A stretch of DNA of 64,000 nucleotides, from the NCBI RefSeq assembly GCF_002252475.1, contig NZ_NNRK01000034.1, positions 372,001-436,000 on the forward strand, given 5' to 3'. Every line of letters starts with the position of its first letter. Within the stretch, counting starts at the first letter, position 1. The notes under the pieces were generated by a model. It was not told the DNA's origin, did no database searches, and saw only the letters and a program-made list of their open reading frames with translations. Source of the stretch: Brucella rhizosphaerae (lineage in GTDB: Bacteria; Pseudomonadota; Alphaproteobacteria; Rhizobiales; Rhizobiaceae). Positions 11,970 to 20,794 of this stretch are shown here, in pieces. The position numbers and the translations under genes are program-made.

Positions 11970-12563
11970 TCAGGAGCCCGGAAAGCCAAGTTCGGCTTCG
12001 ATAGCCTCAAAGGTTTGTTCCATTGCAAATGTCGGGCTTAATGGGATGCCGAAATGGCCATAGGCGATCGACATTTGGCCTTCTGCCTTGCGCTCGCTGC
12101 CTTTGGCTACGCCAGCAATATAGAGCGCTGCGGCAAGACCCGTTCGGTCCGATCCAGCTTTGCAATGAATAAGGATCGGCTTTTCAGCTTTCTGCATCAA
12201 CGCGATGAGTTCGCGGGTTCGTTCTGCCGTCAGCTGCCGGCTGGACGACATCGTGTAGTCTGTGTGCTGAATGCCGAGGGTATTGGAGGCTGCGACCTCT
12301 TCATCATACCATTTCGATCCGGGTTCGGCGCCACGCAGATTGATGATTGTCTTGATACCATAAAGCTCTTGCAGTTGAGCGATGCGCGAAGGATCGGGCT
12401 GGTTTGAACGATAAGCTTGCCCCGCAATGATGGTATGGACGTTACCTTTGTATTGAATGGTAACAAGATATCCGCCCAGAAAGCTCGCGCCGATAATCAT
12501 CACGAGGCCGGGTATTTGCACCCGGTTCAAAGACCATTTCGCATGTTTTTTAAAGAAGCTCAT
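11970..12563 (-). CDS. membrane-anchored dual-specificity/tyrosine phosphatase-like protein
   Basis: A 197-residue protein with one N-terminal membrane segment (about residues 16-36) and a phosphatase domain behind it. The loop HCKAGSDRTG (Cys134, Arg140) is the Cys-X5-Arg active site of cysteine-dependent phosphatases, and IINLRG upstream is typical of DSP-type domains. The topology suggests an inner-membrane anchor with the catalytic domain probably outside the cytoplasm. Substrate (protein, phosphoinositide or polysaccharide-linked phosphate) cannot be told. It is monocistronic and convergent with the livJ-like gene. Confidence 0.82.
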   Translation of the reverse strand: MSFFKKHAKWSLNRVQIPGLVMIIGASFLGGYLVTIQYKGNVHTIIAGQAYRSNQPDPSRIAQLQELYGIKTIINLRGAEPGSKWYDEEVAASNTLGIQHTDYTMSSSRQLTAERTRELIALMQKAEKPILIHCKAGSDRTGLAAALYIAGVAKGSERKAEGQMSIAYGHFGIPLSPTFAMEQTFEAIEAELGFPGS

Positions 12564-12848
12564 GATTTAATCTACAAGCAGATGGTTAAATGAACGGTGT
12601 AGTTGTTTTTTGCTTGGAATACGTCATTTATATAGTAAGATTGCGGCGTAATATTGATATTCAAAGAATACATTATTTATCCTTGGAATAGGGGATTTTT
12701 ATATTTGATATCATTAAATCGATGGGGCAATGAACCAGCAGGCCGGGGGGCGGATTTTGTTCAATATGGTCATCAAAGGTAAGCTTCGGTTAACCATACT
12801 GGGTTAGTCTGTCCGTATCAAAATGGGGCAGTTAGCGGAGCAGGTTTT

Positions 12849-13049
12849 ATGCAGCGCTATAGATTTGACGACAAAAGAGTTCTGATCGAGGCTATTGTTG
12901 AGCTTCTTAACAGAGGCGTGGAGCCAGACGAGCTTGATCTTGTATTGAGCCGGATTGGTCCGGTTGATCTGGATTTGATGCGGCAGTGTCTGATCGAGGT
13001 TTGGGAATACAACCAACAGGAACCGACGCACGAGCCAATGGCAGCTTAA
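12849..13049 (+). CDS. small conserved-looking hypothetical protein (66 aa)
   Basis: A short acidic, probably all-helical protein beginning MQRYRFDDKRVLIEAIVELL. I do not recognise a family. A purine-rich GCGGAGCAGG lies upstream of the ATG, and leucine/isoleucine spacing suggests amphipathic helices. A reading frame on the opposite strand covers the same DNA but lacks a ribosome site, so this strand is preferred. Upstream is about 285 bases of A+T-rich DNA containing GGTTAACCAT near 12788, likely its promoter region. Confidence 0.55.
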   Translation: MQRYRFDDKRVLIEAIVELLNRGVEPDELDLVLSRIGPVDLDLMRQCLIEVWEYNQQEPTHEPMAA

Positions 13050-13299
13050 TCGGAAGCCATTTTATCGAAGTGCATCGAAAAGACTCTGAAGCGCCTGAAT
13101 GGCGGACTTAGTCGACTGGATTAATTTCTGATCTCGCTGTGATGCGAAATATGCATGTGATGCAGCAATTGAAGTGCTGGTCTCATGCAATCGGATCGAG
13201 CGCGCTTTAAGGCTGAACAGCTTGGTGATGGCACACTTTCAACATGTGTGCACTCAGACCGCAACTGCTGTTGGGCAATCGGGCGAATTGTTTGGGAAT

Positions 13300-13436
13300 G
13301 TCACAATCTTGAAACGGAGGGGTGCTAAATCTCTTCACGTATCGGGAATTCATTCGGTAATGTGACCACGGATGTACTGGCGCACACCAGAATGGAAGCG
13401 GAAGGTCGGGTTAAGCCCGGCCTTTTTCGTTTTTTG
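13300..13436 (+). ncRNA. candidate small RNA ending in an intrinsic terminator
   Basis: The 617-base interval 13050-13666 holds no convincing gene. Within it a good terminator stands without a coding sequence in front: AAGGTCGGG and CCCGGCCTT pair around TTAAG (13402-13424), followed by T-rich sequence to 13436. A CTGG-CGCACA-CCAG stem-loop (13378-13391) precedes it. This suggests a short transcript whose 5' end is not determined; the start given is a guess. Short open frames here lack ribosome sites. Confidence 0.4.
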
Positions 13437-13666
13437 GAAGCGGCCAAATCTGCTTTGACAGAATTAGAGCTGCTTCGCGATTTTTTTATGTTTTCCCATA
13501 CGAAATAACAGAACACAAAGAGTGAGGCGCTATTCCTTCTATTACTTCAGGAGAGAAACCCACCCGCGCGTCTGTCGATTTTGATTTGGTGCATATCTTT
13601 CTGAAATCGTTTCACAGTTTCCGCGATGCGTCCTAATGTGGGCGATATTTCATAAGGAAGTAACGA

Positions 13667-13975
13667 ATGATACGCCACATCGTTCTTATTCGGTTCAGGT
13701 CCGATATCGAGTCCTCGGAGATTGAGGCTGCGCTCGATCAGGTTGTAGCGCTGCGAGAGAAGATTGAGGGCATTGTTGCAATTACGGTAGGGGGCAATGT
13801 CAGTCCTGAAGCCCTGGATAAGGGGTTCCAGCACGGGTTTGTCGTGGATTTTGCCGATAAAGCCGCTCGGGATGCCTATCTTCCTCATCCCGATCACGTG
13901 GTTGTCGGTACCAGGCTTGTCGAACTCGCTGACAATGGTATCGAGGGCATTCTGGTATTCGACTATAGCGTTTAG
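13667..13975 (+). CDS. Dabb (stress-responsive A/B barrel) domain protein
   Basis: A 102-residue single-domain protein. MIRHIVLIRFR opens the first strand, a helix follows, and a second strand-helix element ends with HPDHVVVGTRL and LVFDYSV; this is the dimeric ferredoxin-like Dabb layout (HIVLF...HP.H). Enzymatic role is unknown; family members include plant stress proteins and small cyclases. AAGGAAG precedes the start. The TAG stop lies inside the left arm of a TTAGAGCG repeat. It is a stand-alone gene facing a molybdopterin-binding gene. Confidence 0.85.
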   Translation: MIRHIVLIRFRSDIESSEIEAALDQVVALREKIEGIVAITVGGNVSPEALDKGFQHGFVVDFADKAARDAYLPHPDHVVVGTRLVELADNGIEGILVFDYSV

Positions 13976-14006
13976 AGCGATCACAGTTAAAACTGGGGCG
14001 CTCTAA
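13972..14006. repeat. TTAGAGCG-family palindromic repeat, copy 2
   Basis: TTAGAGCG and CGCTCTAA arms enclose an inner CAGTT/AACTG stem. The left arm provides the stop codon of the Dabb gene. Confidence 0.8.
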
Positions 14007-14106
14007 CTCTTTGTTTTTTAAAATTACTCTAAGAAAGCTAGTTCCCGCTTTTTCTGGAAGTACTCTGGGGTCGTTGAGAACCCGTTCAGGCTTTTCGGGA
14101 GAGTTT

Positions 14107-15072
14107 CTAAAGCAGAAGTCCTCCAACGCCAATTCTTCCAAGATCATTTGCAGTGAGGGCGATATCTGCCATCAGACGATCCAGGACCCAGTCAAGGCTG
14201 TTCTCACGGGCGCTGCGTGCTGATCCTGGGGCTACTACGATGTATTTATTGTGGCACTTTGCCAGAACAAGGAGGTTGCCGGGATCAACCGGCATGCCGA
14301 GGCGTAGAATCTCTCCGCCAGACGCCACGATAGAGCTGGGAACAATATCGGCTTCATCCGCGATTGATGAAGCGCTGAAGATCAGGATCACATCGCAGAC
14401 TTGCACAAGTTCATGGATTGCCTGCACCAATGCGTCCTGTTCATGAGCAACACGGCGCTCTGCCATAACTGAGCCGTGGTTACGCTCAACGCGCCGGGTA
14501 ATCAGCTCAGTCGTTTTGTCGAGGACTGTATCACGTATGGTGGGCAGCTGAGATTGAATGATCCCAATCCTGGTGGGCTTGAATGGCTTGATGTCGAGAG
14601 CGTTCCGAGCGCCTTGCAAACTGTGCAGGCTCTCAATCAGCATGGCAGGAATGGCAAAAGGAATGATTTTAACCGTAGCCACCATCTGCCCGCCTTTGAC
14701 ACGGCAATCATTACGCAATGTTGCAACCGATATGCGTGAATCGAGCAAATTGATTTTGTCGATGGCTGTGGCATCTGCGTTGAAAAGGCCGTCATGACGG
14801 GCGAAGAGGTTGATACGGCCCGTAACAGGTTTGCCTGGCTCTATATTCTCTGAAATCAGCAGCTTTCCGACTGCGAGCGCGGCTTCATCTTCGCCGATGT
14901 CATATGTCTCAAGGCGTGCCGCAAAAACGTGTGTGATGCCTTGTTGCCCCAATATCGCAATATGATCGCGCGTGAGCAGGGTGCCTTTCCGAAAGCTGTG
15001 AGCGCCTGCCATAATTGCATAAGCAAGCATTGCTCCCTCAGTTTCTTCAATCGGCCAGTTACCAAAAATCAT
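14107..15072 (-). CDS. molybdopterin-binding domain protein (MoeA/MogA-like domain)
   Basis: A 321-residue soluble protein. The N-terminal part resembles the molybdenum-cofactor accessory proteins with LAYAIMAGAHSFRKGTLL and ITHVFAARLE. The second half has the MoCF-binding fold: IGIIQSQLPTIRDTVLDKT, VQVCDVILIFSASSI and PSSIVASGGEILRLGMPV, the last close to MoeA/MogA loops that bind molybdopterin, then LVLAKCHNKYIVVAPG. It may deliver or sense cofactor for a molybdoenzyme such as xanthine dehydrogenase; no such enzyme is in the window. It is transcribed alone. Exact function unknown. Confidence 0.78.
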   Translation of the reverse strand: MIFGNWPIEETEGAMLAYAIMAGAHSFRKGTLLTRDHIAILGQQGITHVFAARLETYDIGEDEAALAVGKLLISENIEPGKPVTGRINLFARHDGLFNADATAIDKINLLDSRISVATLRNDCRVKGGQMVATVKIIPFAIPAMLIESLHSLQGARNALDIKPFKPTRIGIIQSQLPTIRDTVLDKTTELITRRVERNHGSVMAERRVAHEQDALVQAIHELVQVCDVILIFSASSIADEADIVPSSIVASGGEILRLGMPVDPGNLLVLAKCHNKYIVVAPGSARSARENSLDWVLDRLMADIALTANDLGRIGVGGLLL

Positions 15073-15373
15073 AAGCGTTCCGTTAGATCGTATTCCTGTA
15101 AGTCTAACCTATAGCATCAAAACGCGATCTGGAATCGTTCAGAGTCAATTTGAAGCGAAATGCATGGAGTTATTTGTAGTCCTGTGTTATAGGCAATGTT
15201 GAAGCTGTTACATGTTGTTCTTATTAATCTTCAAAATTTTGAATAACTTCTATTAGTATTATTTAATCTTTATGAATTCTATAGACGTGATTTTCGAGTA
15301 AGTTTTGATCACTTTCAGTTTAACATTGAATATCGTCTTGAAAATCGATGGATGAACTTGTAGGGAGCCGCCG
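15073..15373. promoter_or_regulatory. A+T-rich intergenic region before cyo
   Basis: A 300-base stretch much richer in A+T than the neighbouring genes separates the divergent molybdopterin-binding gene and the cyo operon. It must hold both promoters. No FNR-type or other recognised operator was found by eye. Confidence 0.5.
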
Positions 15374-15595
15374 ATGGAATTGGTTTTATCCAATTTGATT
15401 CCGGGTGAGGCGGTTATGACTCACAATGCTTATGCAGCCGCGACATTTCGATCCAATACATTTTTGGTCTGGTGCGTGACAAACGGGATTATTCGTTATA
15501 ACGGTACGTTTGAAATTTTCAGAACTTACCGAAATCTAGGAAATGACGAATGCACCAGAGCAAGAGCTCTGCGCGCAGGATGGAAAGACAAATGA
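15374..15595 (+). CDS. possible leader reading frame coupled to cyoA (73 aa)
   Basis: An open frame with a good ribosome site (AGGGAG six bases before ATG) covers the DNA just ahead of cyoA, and its TGA stop overlaps an in-frame cyoA ATG at 15592 as ATGA, the arrangement of translationally coupled genes. The product has no recognised domain, and codon use is not clearly coding. It could be a real small protein, a regulatory leader, or chance. Confidence 0.3.
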   Translation: MELVLSNLIPGEAVMTHNAYAAATFRSNTFLVWCVTNGIIRYNGTFEIFRTYRNLGNDECTRARALRAGWKDK

Positions 15596-16593
15596 AACAC
15601 GGCACCCCCCGGACGATCGTTTCGTTCGCCGTCTTGGCCCTCACGGCGTTTCTCGCCGGCTGCGAGAACCAGGTCCTGCTCTCTCCGAAGGGAGAGATCG
15701 GTATGGCAGAACGCGATCTCATGCTTTTTGCGACTGGATTGATGCTTCTCGTCGTGCTGCCGGTCATCTTTATGACCCTTTACTTCGCCTGGAAGTATCG
15801 CGCCACCAACGACAAGGCAGAATACAAGCCAGATTGGCATCACTCGACGAAGATTGAAGCTGCAGTCTGGCTTATTCCATGCGCTATCATTGTGGTTCTT
15901 GGTACAGTGACATGGATCGCCACGCACAAGCTTGATCCTTATCGTCCGCTGGAATCCAATGTGAAGCCGATCAATGTCGAAGTTGTTGCGCTCGACTGGA
16001 AGTGGCTGTTCATCTACCCGGATCAGGGTGTTGCATCGGTCAATGAAATGGCAATGCCAGTCGGTGTGCCGGTCAATTTCAAGCTGACCTCCAGCAATAT
16101 CATGAACTCCTTCTTCATTCCGCAGCTCGGTAGTCAGGTCTATTCCATGCCAAGCATGCAGACCAAGCTGCACCTGATTGCCGATCATGAAGGTGTGTTT
16201 GACGGCATTTCCGCCAATTATAGCGGTCAGGGCTTTGCTCAGATGCGTTTCAAGGCTCATTCTGTTGATCAGGCAGGCTTTGACAAATGGATCGCCGATG
16301 CCAGGGCCTCGGGTCAGGAACTGTCGCGTGAGCGTTATGCTTCGCTGGTTCAGCCGAGCGAGAAGTCTCCGGTTCAGCACTTTGCCTATAATGACAAGGC
16401 GCTGTTTCATAACATCGTGAACCGTTGCTGGGACGGCAAGTCTGTCTGCCTCGATGATCAGATGCATCAGGCCCAGATGGCTCAGGCAGCTCGCGCAAAT
16501 CTGCGCAAGTCATCGCCTGTCGATTTCAGCCTGTGGGCAAATGACATCATTTGCGCCATCCAGCCGCAGCGTCTTTCGCAGCTTGAAAACTGA
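15592..16593 (+). CDS. cyoA: cytochrome bo ubiquinol oxidase subunit II
   Basis: Subunit II of the proton-pumping quinol oxidase. A lipoprotein signal with lipobox LAGC (Cys at residue 24 from this start) is followed by two membrane helices and a periplasmic cupredoxin-fold domain. As expected for a quinol oxidase, WKWLFIYPDQGVA and SNIMNSFFIPQLGSQVYSM are present without the full CuA ligand set of cytochrome c oxidases. Alternative in-frame starts lie at 15580 and 15550, the latter with AGGAA at 15538-15542; 15592 gives the most typical lipoprotein signal. First gene of cyoABCD. Confidence 0.94.
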   Translation: MKHGTPRTIVSFAVLALTAFLAGCENQVLLSPKGEIGMAERDLMLFATGLMLLVVLPVIFMTLYFAWKYRATNDKAEYKPDWHHSTKIEAAVWLIPCAIIVVLGTVTWIATHKLDPYRPLESNVKPINVEVVALDWKWLFIYPDQGVASVNEMAMPVGVPVNFKLTSSNIMNSFFIPQLGSQVYSMPSMQTKLHLIADHEGVFDGISANYSGQGFAQMRFKAHSVDQAGFDKWIADARASGQELSRERYASLVQPSEKSPVQHFAYNDKALFHNIVNRCWDGKSVCLDDQMHQAQMAQAARANLRKSSPVDFSLWANDIICAIQPQRLSQLEN

Positions 16594-16671
16594 TTTGCCG
16601 ATGCAGCTTAGCCCCGATGTTTTATCCGGGGCTAAACTGCTGATCGCACTCCAATCGAAGTAAGAATAGAA

Positions 16672-18651
16672 ATGTTCGGAAAACTTACGCTCGAAGCGAT
16701 CCCCTATCACGAGCCTATCATCATGGTCACGCTGACCGCGATAGCTGGTGGGGCGCTCGCTATTCTCGCAGCCATTACCTACTATAAAAAGTGGGGCGTT
16801 CTGTGGAACGACTGGCTGACCTCTGTCGATCATAAGCGCATCGGCATCATGTACATCATTCTGGCCTTCGTGATGCTGTTCCGCGGCTTCTCGGACGCTG
16901 TCATGATGCGCGCCCAGCAGGCCATGGCCTCGGGTGCCAATGAAGGCTTCCTTCCGCCGCACCATTATGATCAGATATTCACCGCTCACGGCGTGATCAT
17001 GATCTTCTTCGTGGCAATGCCTTTCATCGTTGGTCTGATGAACTTTGCCGTACCGCTTCAGATCGGTGCGCGCGACGTGGCATTCCCGTACCTCAACTCG
17101 CTGAGCTTCTGGCTTACGGTTGCTGGCGCGATCCTGATCAATCTTTCGCTCGGTATCGGTGAATTCGCCAAAACCGGCTGGCTGGCTTACCCGCCGCTTT
17201 CCGGCAAGGAGTTCAGTCCGGATGTCGGGGTGGATTACTATATCTGGGCCTTGCAGATTTCCGGTATGGGTACGTTGCTTTCAGGCGTGAACCTCATCAC
17301 CACCATCATCAAGATGCGTGCGCCCGGCATGGGCATGATGCAGGTCCCGGTTTTCACCTGGACCGCACTCTGCTCGAACGTTTTGATCGTGGCTGCGTTC
17401 CCGATCCTGACTGTGACGCTCGCTCTGCTGTCGCTTGACCGCTATCTGGATTTCCACTTCTTCACCAATGATGGTGGCGGCAATCCGATGATGTACATCA
17501 ACCTCATCTGGATCTGGGGTCATCCGGAAGTCTATATTCTGGTTCTGCCTTGCTTCGGCGTCTTCTCCGAAATCATTGCAACCTTCTCCGGCAAGCGTCT
17601 GTTTGGCTATGCGTCGATGGTTTATGCGACCGTTGCCATTACCATTCTGTCGTTCCTCGTCTGGGTGCACCACTTCTTCACCATGGGTGGCGGTGCGAGC
17701 GTAAACGCCTTCTTCGGTGTTGCGACCATGATCATTTCGATCCCCACGGGTGCAAAAGTCTTCAACTGGCTGTTCACCATGTATAAGGGGCGTGTCCGCA
17801 TGGAAACGCCGGTCATGTGGACCATCGGTTTCATGTGCACCTTCGTTGTTGGTGGTATGACAGGCGTTCTGCTTGCTGTTCCACCTGCAGATTTCGTGCT
17901 GCACAACTCCGTGTTCCTGATCGCCCACTTCCATAACGTGATCATCTCGGGCGTGCTGTTCGGCTGCTTTGCCGGTCTCATCTACTGGTGGCCAAAGGCT
18001 TTTGGCTTCAAGCTGCATGAAGGTCTCGGCAAGAAGGCGTTCTGGTGCTGGCTCGTTGGTTTCATCATGGCGTTCATGCCGCTCTACGTGCTCGGCCTGA
18101 TGGGCATGACCCGTCGTCTGAACCACACCGAAAACCCGGCATGGCACATCTACCTTATCATTGCCGCTATCGGCGTTGCGATCATCCTGCTTGGTATCGT
18201 CTTCCAGGTTCTCCAGATCATGATCTCTATTCGTGATCGCGAAAAACTGCGCGTCGTCGATGGCGATTCTTGGGGGTCAGGCCGTACGCTGGAATGGTCG
18301 ATTTCATCGCCTCCGCCATTCTACAACTTCGCTGAAGTTCCGCATGTGCGTGACCACGACAGCTGGTGGGATATGAAGCAGAACGGTTATGTTCGCCGTA
18401 CCGAAAAGTTCGCTCGCATCCACATGCCAAAGAACACCGGAACGGGCTTCATCATCGGTATCCTGTGCATTCCATTCGGCTTTGCGATGGTGTGGCATAT
18501 CTGGTGGCTGGCAATTGCAACATTTATTGCGGTCTTCGCAGTTGCTATCGCCCACTCCTTCAACAATGACAGAGACTTCTATGTCTCGGCCGATGAAGTA
18601 CAGCGCGTCGAAGACGCACATACTCGGCAACTGAATGCTCAGGAGGCCTGA
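16672..18651 (+). CDS. cyoB: cytochrome bo ubiquinol oxidase subunit I
   Basis: A 659-residue haem-copper oxidase subunit I that carries the low-spin haem and the binuclear haem o/CuB centre, reduces O2 to water and pumps protons. Seen: [13 protein letters not shown] with an early haem-ligand histidine, [14 protein letters not shown] (the CuB histidine and cross-linked tyrosine region), WVHHFFTMG with two further CuB histidines, and [13 protein letters not shown] with the haem ligands. About 15 membrane helices are visible, as in E. coli CyoB. It follows cyoA after 78 bases and precedes cyoC by three bases. Confidence 0.97.
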   Translation: MFGKLTLEAIPYHEPIIMVTLTAIAGGALAILAAITYYKKWGVLWNDWLTSVDHKRIGIMYIILAFVMLFRGFSDAVMMRAQQAMASGANEGFLPPHHYDQIFTAHGVIMIFFVAMPFIVGLMNFAVPLQIGARDVAFPYLNSLSFWLTVAGAILINLSLGIGEFAKTGWLAYPPLSGKEFSPDVGVDYYIWALQISGMGTLLSGVNLITTIIKMRAPGMGMMQVPVFTWTALCSNVLIVAAFPILTVTLALLSLDRYLDFHFFTNDGGGNPMMYINLIWIWGHPEVYILVLPCFGVFSEIIATFSGKRLFGYASMVYATVAITILSFLVWVHHFFTMGGGASVNAFFGVATMIISIPTGAKVFNWLFTMYKGRVRMETPVMWTIGFMCTFVVGGMTGVLLAVPPADFVLHNSVFLIAHFHNVIISGVLFGCFAGLIYWWPKAFGFKLHEGLGKKAFWCWLVGFIMAFMPLYVLGLMGMTRRLNHTENPAWHIYLIIAAIGVAIILLGIVFQVLQIMISIRDREKLRVVDGDSWGSGRTLEWSISSPPPFYNFAEVPHVRDHDSWWDMKQNGYVRRTEKFARIHMPKNTGTGFIIGILCIPFGFAMVWHIWWLAIATFIAVFAVAIAHSFNNDRDFYVSADEVQRVEDAHTRQLNAQEA

Positions 18652-18654
18652 TCC

Positions 18655-19284
18655 ATGAGCGCGACTATTACGACGACCGGCCCTTTCAAGGGCGGAAACG
18701 AGCATCCCGCTCACGAAGATCATCATGATGCAGGGTCGACCACACTGGTCGGCTTCTGGATCTACCTGATGAGTGACTGCGTTCTCTTCTCGGGATTGTT
18801 TGCAACCTATGCCGTTCTGGCACATCAGTTCGCGGGCGGTCCAACCGGCCGTGAACTCTTCGACCTGCAGTTTGTGTTGACCGAAACTATGCTGCTGCTG
18901 GCGTCGTCCCTGACCTATGGTCTGGCGACGCTGTCGATGTACAGGAATAACCGTGCAGGCGTTCTGTTCTGGTTGGGCGTTACCTTCCTGCTCGGCGCAG
19001 CGTTCCTGATCATGGAAATCTATGAATTCCATCATCTGATCGTTGAAGGTGCAGGTCCGGGCCGTTCAGCATTCCTTTCAGCGTTCTTTGCGCTGGTTGG
19101 AACGCATGGTCTCCACATTACTTCGGGTCTGGTATGGATTCTGGTGCTGTCAGCCCAGCTTCTGCGTGATGGCCTGACTGAAAAGAACCGGACGCGCGTG
19201 ATGTGCTTGAGCCTCTTCTGGCACTTCCTGGACATCATCTGGATTGGCGTCTTTACCCTTGTCTATCTGCTGGGTGTATTGTGA
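18655..19284 (+). CDS. cyoC: cytochrome bo ubiquinol oxidase subunit III
   Basis: A 209-residue membrane protein with five hydrophobic helices, matching the CyoC/CtaE family. Seen: [20 protein letters not shown] in the first helix, [15 protein letters not shown] in the second, EFHHLI between helices, and [12 protein letters not shown], the family signature. The N-terminal 25 residues are His-rich and cytoplasmic. Its stop overlaps the cyoD start (GTGATG), so the two are translationally coupled. Confidence 0.96.
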   Translation: MSATITTTGPFKGGNEHPAHEDHHDAGSTTLVGFWIYLMSDCVLFSGLFATYAVLAHQFAGGPTGRELFDLQFVLTETMLLLASSLTYGLATLSMYRNNRAGVLFWLGVTFLLGAAFLIMEIYEFHHLIVEGAGPGRSAFLSAFFALVGTHGLHITSGLVWILVLSAQLLRDGLTEKNRTRVMCLSLFWHFLDIIWIGVFTLVYLLGVL

Positions 19285-19649
19285 TGAGCTCTGGACACGA
19301 AACACACGATCAAGCCGCACATGGCAGCCTGAAGTCATACCTGATTGGTCTGGCGCTGGCGATCATTCTCACCATCGTTCCGTTTATGCTGGCGATGAAC
19401 GGTTACTTTACGCCAGCAACGACTGCCGCAATCGTCATCGGTATGGCTGCTGTTCAGATCGTGGTGCATCTGGTTTACTTTTTGCACCTTGATCCGAAGT
19501 CGGAAAATGGCTGGAACATTCTTGCGCTGATCTTCACGGTCATCATTCTGGCCATCGTGCTTGCTGGCTCCATCTGGGTCATGCATCACCTCGATACCAA
19601 CATGATGCCGATGTATATGACGCCGGAAGATGCACGTAATCTGCCTTAA
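19284..19649 (+). CDS. cyoD: cytochrome bo ubiquinol oxidase subunit IV
   Basis: A 121-residue, three-helix membrane protein of the CyoD family that helps assemble the CuB centre. Typical segments are SYLIGLALAIILTIVPFM and VHLVYFLHLDPKSENGWN. The ATG at 19284 shares its A with the cyoC stop. The operon ends here without cyoE (haem O synthase), which must be encoded elsewhere. A terminator and a candidate small RNA follow immediately. Confidence 0.96.
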   Translation: MSSGHETHDQAAHGSLKSYLIGLALAIILTIVPFMLAMNGYFTPATTAAIVIGMAAVQIVVHLVYFLHLDPKSENGWNILALIFTVIILAIVLAGSIWVMHHLDTNMMPMYMTPEDARNLP

Positions 19650-19657
19650 GTGAATTT

Positions 19658-19687
19658 CAAAAGGCCGGCTTCTGCTGGCCTTTTGAT
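19658..19687 (+). terminator. terminator of the cyo operon
   Basis: CAAAAGGCCGGC and GCTGGCCTTTTG pair with one G·T around TTCT. The T run is short, so some read-through into the hairpin RNA downstream is possible. Confidence 0.75.
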
Positions 19688-19696
19688 AGCAAATAC

Positions 19697-19787
19697 CAGG
19701 CCTGACGGCCCGGTTCCGCGGCTTTTTTCCTCCCTCTCCCCCTTAAAAGCCGCGTGGCGCCCCGGTTCCCTCCGGGGCGCTTTCATT
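19697..19787 (+). ncRNA. candidate 'cuckoo'-type small RNA with C/U-rich hairpin loop
   Basis: About 90 bases fold into successive hairpins. First, GGCC-tgac-GGCC (19699-19710). Second, a perfect ten-base stem CGCGGCTTTT (19717-19726) with AAAAGCCGCG (19745-19754), presenting an 18-base pyrimidine loop with CCTCCC and CTCCCCC. Third, a terminator GCGCCCCGG-ttccct-CCGGGGCGC (19757-19780) followed by TTTCATTTTG. Exposed CCUCCC motifs can pair with Shine-Dalgarno sequences, and this architecture is known in the alphaproteobacterial 'cuckoo'/alpha-r14-like RNAs; membership is by pattern recognition. Another copy-like structure is at 22669-22752. Confidence 0.62.
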
Positions 19788-19811
19788 TTGTGACCTATCG
19801 CTCTTCCTGCT

Positions 19812-20696
19812 TCATCGCTCCAATTGCGCCAGATCCTCCAGCAATCCGGGACCAAGCGGGTTCCAGCCGACCCGCTCGCGCGTCAGTGTGTTTGATGCCG
19901 ACATATCTTTGCTGACAAATGCTGTAAGCCAGCCAAAGTGTTCTGCCGCTTCCTGTCCATCAAGTGACGCCACCGGTAAGCTGAGCGCTGCGCCGACTGC
20001 CTCGGCAATTGCACGGAACGCAATCCCTTGCTCGGCTGTCGCATGATAACGTGCGCCCGGTTCCGCCCGTTCCACCGCCAGCCGGTAAAGGTGCGCAGTG
20101 TCATCTATATGGGCCGCCGACCACTGATTAGCGCCATCACCAATATAGGCCGAAACACCGGACTTGACCGCAAGTGGGATGAGTTCGCTCACAAGGCCTT
20201 GCTTGCGTGTGTCATGGATTTGCGAAAGCCGCATGACCGAGACATTGATGCCGCGCTGCAACTGCTCATAGCCCGCCAGTTCAGATGCAACACGCGGGTT
20301 GGGGTGATCGGGATTGAAGTGATCTTCGACAGCGGGCTCACCGGGAATTGCCGCTCCCATTGCCGTGCCTGAGGTTATGACAAGTGGGCGTTCAGTCCCT
20401 TTAAGTGCAGAGCCAAGGGCCTCAATCACGCGGCGATCCTTAGCGCAGTTGGCCTGAAAACCAGCGAAGTTATGGTCGAATGCAGTGTGTATGACAGCAT
20501 CGCATTGCGCAGCACCGCGACGCAGACTTTCGAGGTCTTCGATATCACCCCGATGTGCTTCTGCTCCAGCCGCAATGAGCTTTTCAGCGCCAGCATCGGA
20601 GCGGGTGAGGCCGAGCACTTTGTGGCCCTCCCAGATGAGTTCAGGCACGATATGCGATCCGATGAAGCCAGTCGCGCCGGTCAGAAAAATTCGCAT
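19812..20696 (-). CDS. extended SDR family NAD(P)-dependent epimerase/reductase
   Basis: A 294-residue Rossmann-fold protein. The N-terminus MRIFLTGATGFIGSHIV holds the GxxGxxG dinucleotide-binding loop. VIHTAFDHNF and LVITSGTAMG follow in the expected order, but the usual YxxxK catalytic motif is not obvious; the region EPAVEDHFNPDHPNP is instead typical of the atypical SDR5 subgroup. Substrate unknown. It is divergent from an MmyB-like regulator over an 98-base gap carrying a direct repeat, so that regulator may control it. Confidence 0.88.
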   Translation of the reverse strand: MRIFLTGATGFIGSHIVPELIWEGHKVLGLTRSDAGAEKLIAAGAEAHRGDIEDLESLRRGAAQCDAVIHTAFDHNFAGFQANCAKDRRVIEALGSALKGTERPLVITSGTAMGAAIPGEPAVEDHFNPDHPNPRVASELAGYEQLQRGINVSVMRLSQIHDTRKQGLVSELIPLAVKSGVSAYIGDGANQWSAAHIDDTAHLYRLAVERAEPGARYHATAEQGIAFRAIAEAVGAALSLPVASLDGQEAAEHFGWLTAFVSKDMSASNTLTRERVGWNPLGPGLLEDLAQLER

Positions 20697-20743
20697 GAAG
20701 AGTGTCTCCTTGTTGTTCTGGCGACAATCTGCGATGCTTATTC

Positions 20744-20774
20744 ATCCTATTAAAGTAGTGATATTATCCTATTA
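20744..20774. promoter_or_regulatory. direct repeat in the SDR/regulator divergent promoter (candidate operator)
   Basis: ATCCTATTA occurs twice, at 20744-20752 and 20766-20774, 22 bases apart start to start (about two helical turns), in the A+T-rich gap between the divergent genes. This suits cooperative binding of the adjacent helix-turn-helix regulator. Inference from spacing and position. Confidence 0.45.
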
Positions 20775-20794
20775 TAATGACTAACAGGCTAATC

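Noticed and set aside
12804-13031. 75-codon minus-strand frame opposite the 66-residue gene
   Set aside because: The plus-strand frame has a purine-rich ribosome site and better amino-acid composition.
13174-13365. 63-codon frame in the gene-free interval
   Set aside because: No ribosome site, odd composition, and it overlaps the likely small-RNA region.
13547-13984. 145-codon minus-strand frame opposite the Dabb gene
   Set aside because: The plus strand encodes a clear Dabb domain with a ribosome site; the minus frame is its shadow.
15073-15373. FNR-type TTGAT-N4-ATCAA site before cyo
   Set aside because: TTTGATCAC near 15304 matches only one half; no second half at the right spacing.
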